From positions 1-16,676 of the forward strand of contig CAKTFD010000048.1 of assembly GCA_934553285.1 (NCBI GenBank): 16,676 nucleotides of DNA, written 5' to 3'. Under the pieces are notes generated by a model. The model saw only the letters and a program-made list of their open reading frames with translations, was not told where the DNA came from and did not search any database. The stretch is from an uncultured Faecalibacterium sp. (GTDB lineage: Bacteria > Bacillota > Clostridia > Oscillospirales > Ruminococcaceae). Made by a program: the position numbers and the translations under genes. Of this stretch, positions 1-6,969 are shown in pieces (position 1 is the stretch's first letter; each line of letters opens with the position of its first letter).

Positions 1-1
1 G

Positions 2-70
2 CAGCGCATCCCGAAAGACAGCGCATTCTGGTATGGTGAAGCTGCCGCCACCAATGGCCGCTCCATCTGA
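2..70 (+). CDS. C-terminus of a GH1-type beta-glucosidase (partial)
   Basis: Only the last 22 codons and the stop are in the window. The peptide reads RIPKDSAFWYGEAAATNG near its end. This matches the usual C-terminal signature of glycoside hydrolase family 1 beta-glucosidases and 6-phospho-beta-glucosidases, where a segment of the type R-x-P-K-x-S-A-x-W-Y lies just before the C-terminus. The catalytic part lies outside the window, so substrate (phosphorylated or free glucoside) cannot be told. The family call rests on this short motif alone. Confidence 0.6.
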   Translation, partial: QRIPKDSAFWYGEAAATNGRSI

Positions 71-76
71 CTGCAT

Positions 77-119
77 AAAAAATAGAGGGGCTGCTGCATT
101 CAACCGTGCAGCAGCCCCT
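77..119 (-). terminator. Intrinsic terminator for the lipoprotein gene
   Basis: A perfect 13-bp stem (86-98 with 107-119, AGGGGCTGCTGCA and its complement) with an 8-nt loop. On the minus strand it is followed within three bases by six U residues (77-82). It lies about 75 bp past the stop of the minus-strand lipoprotein gene. On the plus strand no comparable U tract follows, so it serves mainly the minus strand, though the GC-rich stem could also stop the GH1 transcript. The same stem is used at 5389-5425. Confidence 0.8.
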
Positions 120-131
120 TATCTGTTGAAA

Positions 132-171
132 CAGAACGCTCCGGCCCATTGCAGTGGGTCGGAGCGTTCTG
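132..171. terminator. Long hairpin between GH1 end and lipoprotein stop
   Basis: A 17-position stem (132-148 with 155-171) with a 6-nt loop. All positions are Watson-Crick except 144/159, which is a G-U pair in plus-strand RNA and a C-A mismatch in minus-strand RNA. No clean U tract follows on either side. It may assist termination with the neighbouring hairpin or protect an mRNA 3' end. The role is inferred from position only. Confidence 0.5.
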
Positions 172-193
172 CTGGAAAAAAGAAAAAAGAAAC

Positions 194-1789
194 TTAACCG
201 GCTGCGATTTCAGCCTGGGAGGTCGCGTTGTTCTGGGCGGGCATTTCCGGCGGGGTGCCGGAGGGGGTGCCAGCAGGTTTCTCCGGCGGGGTGCCGCCCT
301 GCCCATCAGGAGCCTGCCCGCCGGGGGCGCCGCCGTTCATGGCAGGCGGGGTCTGCCCATTCGCGGCATCATCCGGCGGGGTCATGCCGGGGGTACCGCC
401 GCCCATCCCGCCAAAGGTTGCACGGGTAGTACCGGTCTGGGCGGTGGCAGCAGCAAGGGTGGTGCTGCCGGCAGCAAGGGTATATTCACTATCCGCTGCA
501 AGGTCTGCTGCGCAGTAGAACAGATAGTTTGCATCACACAGGGCCGTACCGCTGTACACGGTGCTGCCGCTGGCATCGGTGATGGTAAAGGCGCTGCCAT
601 TGGTCAGGCGCACGGTGCTTGCTGCCCCCATGCCGCCGTAGGTCACGTAGCCCTGCGAGGCATCGATGGTGTAGCCCATGCCTGCACTGCCGCCTGCCGC
701 CAGCACGGTGCCGCCGGTAATGGTAATGGTGCCGTCTGCATCCAGCGGCTGGTTGTCGGCAGTGTTGGCCGTCCACACCGTGATATTGCCGCCGGAGATG
801 GTCAGGCTGCCGTTGGAGTCAAGGCCATCGCCCCCGGAAGTGTAGGCATTGATGGTGCCGCCGGAGATGTTCATGCTGAAAGCGTAGTCGGTCAGATCGC
901 CGTTGGCGGCATTCAGGCAGTCATCGGTGGCGGTGATATCGATGGTGCCGGAAAAGATGTTCAGCTCTGCCCCTTCCAGCCCCTCGTTGCAGGCGGAAAT
1001 GGTAATGACAGGCCCGGCGGTGTCCGCTGCGCCGATATTCAAGGTATAGTCGCTGTGCAGGGCATCATCCCCGGCAGAGATATTCAGGGTGCCGCTCTCC
1101 ACCTCCAGAGTCTGTTCTGCGTTGATGGCATCGTTCACGGGGGCATCGATGTTCAACGTCAGCTCCCGGATGGTCAGGCTGGCTGCCCTGCCCTCGTTTT
1201 CGGTGCCGGACTTGATGCCGTTTTTGCCTGCAGCCGTGATGTTCAATGTACCGCTGCCGCACAGCACCACCTGAGAGCCGTCCTTGCATTTGAGCACCGC
1301 GCTCTCGGCATCTGCGCTGGCGTTCGTGCCGTCCTTATCGTTAGCGGCGGTATCGGCCAGGGTGTTCTGGGTGCCGCCGTACACCGCGATGGTCACCCCG
1401 GTGGACTTGCCGCATACGATGGGGGCGGTGGTGGTACTGGTCAGGTCCAGCCCGTTCAGTACCAGGGTCACCCCCTCAGTTTCGGCTTTGATGGTGACAC
1501 TGCCATCCGCGCAGCTGCCGGACAGCACATAGGTGCCCGGGGCGTTGATGGTCAGCGCCGTGCCCTCGATGGCATAGCCGCTGTAGTCCCCCTCGGCAGC
1601 AGAGATGCCGCTGTCGGTAAAGGTAAGCGCCGTGGCACCGGCCAGAGAGAGCGTGCTCTCCTCCGCAGCAAGAACAGATGCAGCGGCGGAAGAAGCGCTG
1701 GAGGAAGCGGTATTGCTGCTGCAGCCCGCCATGGAGACCAGCAGCGCCCCCGCCACCAGCAGGGAAAGCGTTCGGCTTGGATATTTCAT
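194..1789 (-). CDS. Lipoprotein with Cthe_2159-type carbohydrate-binding beta-helix domain
   Basis: A 531-residue protein. The start at 1789 is chosen because AAGGAGG lies just upstream; the next in-frame ATG upstream (1813) would put that ribosome binding site inside the coding region. Residues 1-23 form a lipoprotein signal ending in SMAGC, with Cys23 as the lipidated residue. Residues of about 45-450 are low in charge and rich in repeated turns such as SGGTI and GGDGLDSNGSLTISGG, typical of right-handed parallel beta-helices of the Cthe_2159 family (PF14262), whose founding member binds polygalacturonate. From about 455 to the end the chain is Gly/Pro/Gln-rich and probably disordered. It diverges from the VTC/DUF4956/two-component operon, an arrangement I recall as recurrent in Firmicutes, and shares a symmetric operator with it. 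The ligand is unknown. Confidence 0.85.
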   Translation of the reverse strand: MKYPSRTLSLLVAGALLVSMAGCSSNTASSSASSAAASVLAAEESTLSLAGATALTFTDSGISAAEGDYSGYAIEGTALTINAPGTYVLSGSCADGSVTIKAETEGVTLVLNGLDLTSTTTAPIVCGKSTGVTIAVYGGTQNTLADTAANDKDGTNASADAESAVLKCKDGSQVVLCGSGTLNITAAGKNGIKSGTENEGRAASLTIRELTLNIDAPVNDAINAEQTLEVESGTLNISAGDDALHSDYTLNIGAADTAGPVITISACNEGLEGAELNIFSGTIDITATDDCLNAANGDLTDYAFSMNISGGTINAYTSGGDGLDSNGSLTISGGNITVWTANTADNQPLDADGTITITGGTVLAAGGSAGMGYTIDASQGYVTYGGMGAASTVRLTNGSAFTITDASGSTVYSGTALCDANYLFYCAADLAADSEYTLAAGSTTLAAATAQTGTTRATFGGMGGGTPGMTPPDDAANGQTPPAMNGGAPGGQAPDGQGGTPPEKPAGTPSGTPPEMPAQNNATSQAEIAAG

Positions 1790-1836
1790 ATCGAAAAACC
1801 TCCTTGTGGTCAATGGTTTGCTTTGAGGATGCCCAG

Positions 1837-1842
1837 AGTATA
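1837..1842 (-). promoter_or_regulatory. -10 box of the lipoprotein promoter
   Basis: TATACT on the minus strand, exactly 5 nt beyond the end of the left operator arm. No good -35 hexamer sits 17 nt upstream; that position is covered by the TTTAGGTT boxes, as expected of an activator-dependent promoter. Transcription would start near 1830, giving a leader of about 40 nt. Confidence 0.6.
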
Positions 1843-1847
1843 CCCGG

Positions 1848-1907
1848 CCAACCTAAAACGAACCTAAAGAAAACCGGCAAAAAACCTTTAGGTTGCTTTT
1901 AGGTTGG
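1848..1907. promoter_or_regulatory. Symmetric operator with four TTTAGGTT boxes
   Basis: Two 22-bp arms (1848-1869 and 1886-1907) are inverted repeats of each other with only two mismatched positions, separated by 16 A-rich bases. Each arm holds two copies of TTTAGGTT with an 11-bp period: plus strand at 1887-1894 and 1898-1905, minus strand at 1850-1857 and 1861-1868. Tandem boxes one helical turn apart, just upstream of a -10 box, are the usual binding pattern of OmpR-family response regulators. The regulator encoded at 3408-4082 is the obvious candidate. Confidence 0.75.
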
Positions 1908-1912
1908 GGCAG

Positions 1913-1918
1913 TATCCT
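1913..1918 (+). promoter_or_regulatory. -10 box of the VTC operon promoter
   Basis: TATCCT, exactly 5 nt after the right operator arm, mirroring the minus-strand promoter. The -35 position (1890-1895) falls inside the operator boxes and does not match TTGACA, which suggests activation by the bound regulator. Confidence 0.55.
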
Positions 1919-1941
1919 GTATGCACAGGAGGTGACAGGCA

Positions 1942-2676
1942 ATGTCCCAACCCATTCAGAACTGCTTTGAACGGTATGAGAAAAAGTATTTTCTTACCCC
2001 GGCGGGGCAAAAGGCCCTGCTGCAGACCATTGCGCCGTATGTCAAAATGGATTTTTACGGCAAATATACCATCTGCAACCTTTATTATGACACCCCGGAC
2101 TGGCGGCTCATCCGCGCCTCGCTGGCAAAGCCGGTGTATAAGGAAAAACTGCGGGTGCGCAGCTACGGCGTGCCCGCGCCGGACGGCAGCGTATTTGCCG
2201 AGCTGAAAAAGAAATACAAGGGCGTGGTGTACAAACGCCGCATCACCGCACCGGCTGCGGCGGTGCAGCCCCTGCTGGCAGGGCAGCTGCCGCTGGCAGA
2301 CTACGGGCAGATCGGCCGGGAGATCGCATGGTTCCAGCAGCTGTACGATGCCCGCCCCCGGGTGTTCATCGGGTACGACCGTATCGCCTTTGCAGGCGTG
2401 GAGGACCCGGAACTGCGCATCACCTTTGATACCGGCATCCGCTGGCGCACTACTCAGCTGGATCTTTGCGCCGGGGATCACGGCGCACCCCTGCTGCCGG
2501 ACGACCGGGTGCTGCTGGAGTTGAAACTGCCGGGGGTCTGCCCCCTGTGGCTGGCGCATGCGCTGGCCGATGCCGGCGCTGTGCCGGTATCCTTTTCCAA
2601 ATACGGCAGCTGCTACTGCCATCATCTGCTGCGCGAGCAGCCCGTTACCTTAAAGGAGGTCTTTCCCTGTGCTTGA
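1942..2676 (+). CDS. VTC-domain protein, polyphosphate-polymerase-like
   Basis: A 244-residue protein, essentially one VTC domain (PF09359, catalytic core of the yeast vacuolar transporter chaperone complex, which makes polyphosphate from ATP). Family hallmarks are visible in order: ERYEKKY at 10-16, NLYYDT near 46, KEKLRVRSYG near 70 (basic strand), ELKKKYKG with following KRR near 88-101, LLELKLPG near 191-198 and SKYGSCY near the end. These basic and acidic residues line the catalytic tunnel in characterised members. There are no membrane segments; membrane attachment may come from the DUF4956 partner, whose start overlaps this gene by 8 bp. AGGAGG precedes the ATG. Polymer synthesis is inferred from the family; bacterial proteins of this type next to DUF4956 are mostly uncharacterised. 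Confidence 0.85.
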   Translation: MSQPIQNCFERYEKKYFLTPAGQKALLQTIAPYVKMDFYGKYTICNLYYDTPDWRLIRASLAKPVYKEKLRVRSYGVPAPDGSVFAELKKKYKGVVYKRRITAPAAAVQPLLAGQLPLADYGQIGREIAWFQQLYDARPRVFIGYDRIAFAGVEDPELRITFDTGIRWRTTQLDLCAGDHGAPLLPDDRVLLELKLPGVCPLWLAHALADAGAVPVSFSKYGSCYCHHLLREQPVTLKEVFPCA

Positions 2677-3337
2677 ATCCGTGATCGGTACGTCCATTAC
2701 CCTGCAAAGTTTCCTGCTGTGCACGGCGGTCTCGCTGGTGCTGGGCATCGGCCTTGCCTTTGTGGCAGGCTATCAGCAAAAAACAAGTTCCAGTTTTGTG
2801 GTCACGCTGGCGTTGCTGCCCGCCGTGGTGCAGCTGGTGATCATGCTGGTCAACGGCAACATCGGCACCGGTGTGGCGGTGGCAGGTGCATTCAGTCTGG
2901 TGCGCTTCCGCTCTGCCCCCGGCACTGCCCGGGAGATCGGGGTGCTGTTCCTGGCCATGGCGCTGGGGCTGGCCACCGGCATGGGGCTGCTGGGGCTGGC
3001 GGTGCTGGCCTTTGTGCTGCTGGCGGGCACACTGCTGGGGCTGACCACCCTTGGCTTTGGCGAAAAGCACTCCACCGCCCGGGTGCTGAAGATCACCATC
3101 CCGGAAAACCTGGATTATGACGGCCTGTTTGACGATATCTTTGCCCAGTACACCCGGCGCTGCACCCTGACCCGGGTAAAGACCAGCAACATGGGCACCT
3201 TGTACGAGCTGGAATATGCCATTGTCCTGCCGGAGGACGCGCCGCCCAAGGCATTTCTGGATGCGCTGCGCTGCCGCAACGGCAACCTGAACATCACCTG
3301 CGGGCGGGAGAGCAGCCCCGGCATGGAGATGCTGTAA
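2669..3337 (+). CDS. DUF4956 family membrane protein
   Basis: A 222-residue protein starting at GTG, supported by AAAGGAGG nine bases upstream and by the 8-bp overlap with the VTC gene. The N-terminal 125 residues are hydrophobic, with about four membrane segments (roughly 13-34, 44-64, 66-85 and 92-125), and include the family hallmark GAFSLVRFRSAPGTAREI near 74-91. The C-terminal 95 residues form a soluble domain (IPENLDYDGLFDDIF, later LDALRCRNGNLNITCGRE) that may resemble a ferredoxin-like fold. DUF4956 proteins regularly pair with VTC-domain proteins; the likely role is to anchor or serve as a channel for the enzyme. No reaction is known. Confidence 0.85.
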   Translation: MLESVIGTSITLQSFLLCTAVSLVLGIGLAFVAGYQQKTSSSFVVTLALLPAVVQLVIMLVNGNIGTGVAVAGAFSLVRFRSAPGTAREIGVLFLAMALGLATGMGLLGLAVLAFVLLAGTLLGLTTLGFGEKHSTARVLKITIPENLDYDGLFDDIFAQYTRRCTLTRVKTSNMGTLYELEYAIVLPEDAPPKAFLDALRCRNGNLNITCGRESSPGMEML

Positions 3338-3344
3338 AAAAAGA

Positions 3345-3374
3345 TTGCGCGGCAGGCGGTTGCTGCGCTATACT
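3345..3374 (+). promoter_or_regulatory. Possible internal promoter before the two-component genes
   Basis: TTGCGC (3345-3350), an 18-bp spacer and TATACT (3369-3374) in the 70-bp gap between the DUF4956 gene and the regulator. It would give basal expression of the two-component pair independent of the operator upstream. The -35 is imperfect. Confidence 0.35.
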
Positions 3375-3407
3375 GGGAGCAGAAATGCAAAAAGGGAGGA
3401 ATGTGCA

Positions 3408-4082
3408 GTGCGGCTGCTGATCGCAGAGGACGAAGAGGACCTGGCCGAGGTGCTGAGCGTCTTTTTTGAAAAGAACCATTTTACGGTGGAAACGGTGTAC
3501 AACGGCTTTGATGCTTACGAAGCCGCCACCCAGGACCACTACGATGCCATTATCCTGGATGTGATGATGCCCAAGATGAACGGCATTGAGGTGCTGCAGA
3601 AGCTGCGGGCGGAAAAGGTGACCTCCCCCATCATGATGCTGACCGCCAAAGGTGAAACGGACGACCGCATCACCGGCTTCAATGCCGGGGCGGACGACTA
3701 TCTGCCCAAGCCCTTTGACCCGGACGAACTGCTGAGCCGGGTGCGCGCCATGCTGCGCCGCGCCAGCGCCTATCAGCCCACCCGGCTGGCATTCAGTGAC
3801 CTGACGCTGGACCCCGGCACCGGATTTCTGACCTGCCGCGGGCAGTCGGTGCGGCTGAGCGGGCGGGAATATCAGGTAATGGAGCTGTTTTTGCGCAACC
3901 CCCGCATGGTGTTTTCTGCCGAGCGCATTTTGGAGCTTGTGTGGGGCTGGGAGAATGATGCCGAGATCAATGTGGTGTGGGTAAACATCTCCAACCTGCG
4001 CAAAAAGCTGAAAAACCTTGGCTCCCATGCCGTGCTGCGGGCAAACCGGGGGCTGGGCTACGCGCTGGAGGAAGAAGCATGA
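3408..4082 (+). CDS. OmpR/PhoB-family response regulator
   Basis: A 224-residue protein from GTG at 3408, chosen because GGGAGG lies eight bases upstream and the chain then begins MRLLIAEDEED, as receiver domains do. The receiver (1-115) has the acidic pocket (Glu7, Asp8), the phospho-acceptor Asp51 in ILDVMMP, Thr79 and Lys101 in LPKPF. The C-terminal winged helix (about 128-222) has the family pattern LSGREYQVMELFLRNP and NLRKKL ending in NRGLGY. It overlaps the kinase gene by 4 bp (ATGA), so the two are translationally coupled. It probably binds the TTTAGGTT boxes at 1848-1907 and controls the lipoprotein and its own operon; that link is inferred from gene position and site architecture. 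Confidence 0.93.
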   Translation: MRLLIAEDEEDLAEVLSVFFEKNHFTVETVYNGFDAYEAATQDHYDAIILDVMMPKMNGIEVLQKLRAEKVTSPIMMLTAKGETDDRITGFNAGADDYLPKPFDPDELLSRVRAMLRRASAYQPTRLAFSDLTLDPGTGFLTCRGQSVRLSGREYQVMELFLRNPRMVFSAERILELVWGWENDAEINVVWVNISNLRKKLKNLGSHAVLRANRGLGYALEEEA

Positions 4083-5329
4083 TCCGGCGGCTGCGCAGGC
4101 GGTTTATCCGCATTGCCACCCTGTCGGTCACGGCAGTCATGCTGCTTCTGACACTGCTGCTGAACACCGCAAACTATCTTTCCACTACCGCCGACCTGCG
4201 GGATATGCTGCAGCTCATCAGCAGCAATCAGGGCACGATCCCCGCCTACCGCCCGTCAGCCGAAGCCCCCTCTGCCCCGCCCAAAGCCCCGGAGCCGCCG
4301 CGGGACGGCAGCTTTACCCCCGAGACCCCCTACTCCACCCGGTACTTTGTGCTGCGGTATCAGGATGACGGCACCCTTGTGCAGGCAGATCTGAAAAACA
4401 TCGCCTCGGTCACGGAGGAGGATCTCGCCCCCTATCTTGCTGCCGCCATAGCCCACGGCACAGGCTATGGCAGCTACGGCAGCTACCGGTACTACGTTAC
4501 CCGCACTGGCGAGGGGCGCAGCATGGCGGTATTTCTGGACGGATACCAGCAGCTGCGCTCTGTGGGATTGGTGCTGCTATGGAGCCTTGCTGCAGATGCC
4601 GCCTGCATCCTGCTGGTGGTGGTGCTGGTGGTGCTGCTCTCCCGCCGCGCCATCGACCCGGTGGTGCGCAGCGCCGAAAAGCAGAAGCAGTTCATCACCG
4701 ATGCCAGCCATGAGCTAAAGACCCCCATCACGGTCATTTCCACCAGCCTGCGCGTGCTGGAAATGGAGGTCGGAAAGCAGAAATGGATCGACAAAGCCCA
4801 GGCGCAGACCGAAAAGCTGACCGCGCTGGTCAACGCGCTGGTCACCCTGTCCCGCATGGACGAGGGGGTATCGCCGCTGAAAATGGAGCCGTTTGCCCTG
4901 AGCGAAGCCGTAGCGGACACCGCCGAGCCGTTCCGGGATCTTGCCCAAAGCAAAGGGCACGATCTTGTGCTGGACATTGCCCCGGACCTGACCTATAAGG
5001 GCGATGCGTACGCCATCCGGCAGCTGGTAAGCATCCTGCTGGATAATGCGGTCAAGTACGCCCAGGCAGGCAGCGCCATCACCCTGACGCTGGAAAAGAC
5101 CCGCCGGGGCGTTGTGCTGCGCTGCCGCAACGGCAGCGCCCCCATCCCGGAAGATACGCTTGCAAAACTGTTCGACCGCTTTTACCGCGCCGACCCTTCC
5201 CGCAACGCTGCCACCGGCGGCTTTGGCATCGGGCTGTCCATCGCCCGGGGCATCGCCGAAGCCCACAGGGGCAGCATCTGCGCCCGGATGGTGGGCGAGG
5301 AAGTGGAGTTTGCGGCAGAACTGCGGTAA
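4079..5329 (+). CDS. Membrane sensor histidine kinase
   Basis: A 416-residue kinase starting in the ATGA overlap with its regulator. Membrane helix 1 is at about 13-33. An outer domain of about 120 residues follows, with a Pro-rich stretch near 62-78 and a Tyr/Gly-rich stretch (GYGSYGSYRYY), then helix 2 at about 163-186. The H box is ASHELKTPI with phospho-accepting His211. The ATPase domain shows LLDNAVKYA (N box), a DRFYRAD segment (F box) and GGFGIGLSI (G2 box). The short outer domain matches no sensor fold I recognise, so the signal is unknown. Given the neighbours, an envelope or surface-polymer cue is plausible but not shown. The gene is followed by a terminator at 5389. Confidence 0.92.
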   Translation: MIRRLRRRFIRIATLSVTAVMLLLTLLLNTANYLSTTADLRDMLQLISSNQGTIPAYRPSAEAPSAPPKAPEPPRDGSFTPETPYSTRYFVLRYQDDGTLVQADLKNIASVTEEDLAPYLAAAIAHGTGYGSYGSYRYYVTRTGEGRSMAVFLDGYQQLRSVGLVLLWSLAADAACILLVVVLVVLLSRRAIDPVVRSAEKQKQFITDASHELKTPITVISTSLRVLEMEVGKQKWIDKAQAQTEKLTALVNALVTLSRMDEGVSPLKMEPFALSEAVADTAEPFRDLAQSKGHDLVLDIAPDLTYKGDAYAIRQLVSILLDNAVKYAQAGSAITLTLEKTRRGVVLRCRNGSAPIPEDTLAKLFDRFYRADPSRNAATGGFGIGLSIARGIAEAHRGSICARMVGEEVEFAAELR

Positions 5330-5388
5330 ACACGCCGCTTTATTCCGCCGGCAGTGAACCGCGCTGTAAAAAAGACCATGGACAAAAG

Positions 5389-5425
5389 AGGGGCTGCTGC
5401 ACATTGCTCTCGTGCAGCAGCCCCT
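5389..5425. terminator. Bidirectional terminator between convergent genes
   Basis: A perfect 13-bp stem (5389-5401 with 5413-5425), identical in stem sequence to the one at 86-119 but with a different 11-nt loop. Plus-strand RNA continues UUAAUUAUAA; minus-strand RNA continues with a mixed U-containing tail. It closes the two-component operon and may also stop the convergent glycerate kinase transcript. Confidence 0.7.
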
Positions 5426-5537
5426 TAATTATAACACAATATCTCGCAAAACATGGAACATTTGCCGAAATCAAAGCCTTTTCCGGCCGGGGAGCGAGGT
5501 CGTGCCAGCGCCTGCCATGCACCAGAGGGACAGGGCA

Positions 5538-6785
5538 TCAGGCATTTTCCCGTTCTTCCCCGATCAGCACCACAGCCACATCGTTGACGTTGGTACCGGT
5601 AGCACCTGTGACGATCAGCCCCTCCACCGCCTGCAGGGCGTGGTAGGCATCGTTGTTCTGCAGGGTGTCGAACACGTTCCAGCCCGCTGTGGCCAGCGCG
5701 GCAGCGGTATCGCCGTCCACATAACCGCCGGCGGCATCGGTGGGGCCGTCGGTACCGTCACTGCCCACCGAGAATACCGCTGCATTCCGCCCCGCCAGCG
5801 CCGGAGCTGCGGCAAGGGCCAGCTCCTGATTGCGCCCGCCCAGTCCCCTGCCGGTCAGGTGCACCACCGTTTCCCCGCCCGCGATGAACGCCAGCTTTTT
5901 GCCCTGTCCCGCATGGGTGCGGGCGATGGCCCCCAGAAAGCTGCCTGCCTCCCGGGCTTCGCAGCAGAGCTGGTCGGTAAGGAGTACCGGTGCATAGCCC
6001 AGCTCCCGGCAGGCTCTGGCGGCGGCAGCGCACAGCTCCCGCACGCTGCCGGTGATCCGGGTGGTCACGTTGTCAAGGGCTTTCGGCGTTTCCTGGGCCA
6101 GCAGCGCTTTTGCCGGTTCCGATAAGCGGAGATGGTATTTTTCTGCAATGGCAAGCGCCTGCGCACAGGTAGAGGCATCCGGCACCGCCGGGCCGCTGGC
6201 GATCATATCCAGCGGATCGCCCAGAATATCGCTGAGCACGATGCTGAACACTTTTGCCGGGGCGCAGTGCTGCGCGAACCGCCCGCCCTTGACCCCGGAC
6301 AGCCGCTTGCGGATGGTGTTCATCTCCACGATGTCCGCCCCGCTGGCAAGGAGCTGGTTTGTGATGTCCTGCAGCTCTGCACCGGGGAGCAGCGGCTGTT
6401 CAAACAACGCGCTGCCGCCGCCGGAGAGCAGAAACAGCACCGTATCCTCTGCGGTAAGCCCCTGCACCAGTTCCAGCGCTTTTTCAGTGGCCGCAAAGCT
6501 GTTGGCGTCCGGCACGGGGTGGCCTGCTTCATAACAGCTTACGCCGGGGATCTCCCCTTTTACGTGGTCGTATTTGGTCACCACCACGCCGCCGTCCACA
6601 CGGCCCAGCGCCGCCACAGCCGCGTGCGCCATCTGCCAGGCAGCTTTGCCCGCCGCCACCAGCAGCACCCTGCCGCCCTTTGGCGCAAAGGCGCTCATAG
6701 CCCGGCGCACCGCCTCGTCCGGCAGGACAGCGTCCAGGCTGGAACGGATGATCGTATCCGCATCCTTTCGCAGCGTTGCATTCAT
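5538..6785 (-). CDS. Glycerate 2-kinase, MOFRL family
   Basis: A 415-residue protein starting at 6785, where GGGAGGG lies seven bases upstream; the in-frame sequence further upstream shows no family similarity. The N-terminal DUF4147 domain and C-terminal MOFRL domain are both complete. Recognisable segments in order are LLVAAGKAAWQMA, LLSGGGSALFEQP, MNTIRKRLSGVKGGRFA, SDILGDPLDMIASGP, AFIAGGETVV, GRGLGGRNQELALA and SVGSDGTDGPTDAAGG. Enzymes of this family phosphorylate D-glycerate with ATP to 2-phosphoglycerate, feeding glycolysis from glycerate, tartronate, serine or hydroxypyruvate routes. No partner gene of these routes is nearby. It lies downstream of the MATE gene on the same strand but has a candidate promoter of its own at 6890. 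The length is normal for the family. Confidence 0.88.
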   Translation of the reverse strand: MNATLRKDADTIIRSSLDAVLPDEAVRRAMSAFAPKGGRVLLVAAGKAAWQMAHAAVAALGRVDGGVVVTKYDHVKGEIPGVSCYEAGHPVPDANSFAATEKALELVQGLTAEDTVLFLLSGGGSALFEQPLLPGAELQDITNQLLASGADIVEMNTIRKRLSGVKGGRFAQHCAPAKVFSIVLSDILGDPLDMIASGPAVPDASTCAQALAIAEKYHLRLSEPAKALLAQETPKALDNVTTRITGSVRELCAAAARACRELGYAPVLLTDQLCCEAREAGSFLGAIARTHAGQGKKLAFIAGGETVVHLTGRGLGGRNQELALAAAPALAGRNAAVFSVGSDGTDGPTDAAGGYVDGDTAAALATAGWNVFDTLQNNDAYHALQAVEGLIVTGATGTNVNDVAVVLIGEERENA

Positions 6786-6889
6786 GAAACAACCCTCCCA
6801 GCGATATTGCCATTGGCATCCTTTGTATCCACGATGCCTGGCTCTTTTATAGGGCTTTTCGCACAGGGTGCAGCTGCCCATCCAGGTTT

Positions 6890-6895
6890 ATTATA
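6890..6895 (-). promoter_or_regulatory. -10 box for the glycerate kinase gene
   Basis: A perfect TATAAT on the minus strand about 105 bp upstream of the kinase start, preceded directly by TG. The -35 region 17 nt upstream is C-rich and poor, so the promoter may need an activator. The leader holds a modest 6-bp hairpin (GGCATC/GATGCC). Confidence 0.5.
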
Positions 6896-6969
6896 CAACA
6901 GGACCGGCGTTGGGGGAACACTTTCGGCAATGATTTTGAAGCAGCGGCAGCGTTTCCCGCAGGCAGCGC

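Noticed and set aside
149..1867. A 572-codon open frame on the plus strand opposite the lipoprotein gene
   Set aside because: Its product is Gly/Ala/Arg/His-rich without any domain, and it mirrors the codon bias of the real gene on the other strand, which has a signal peptide and SD.
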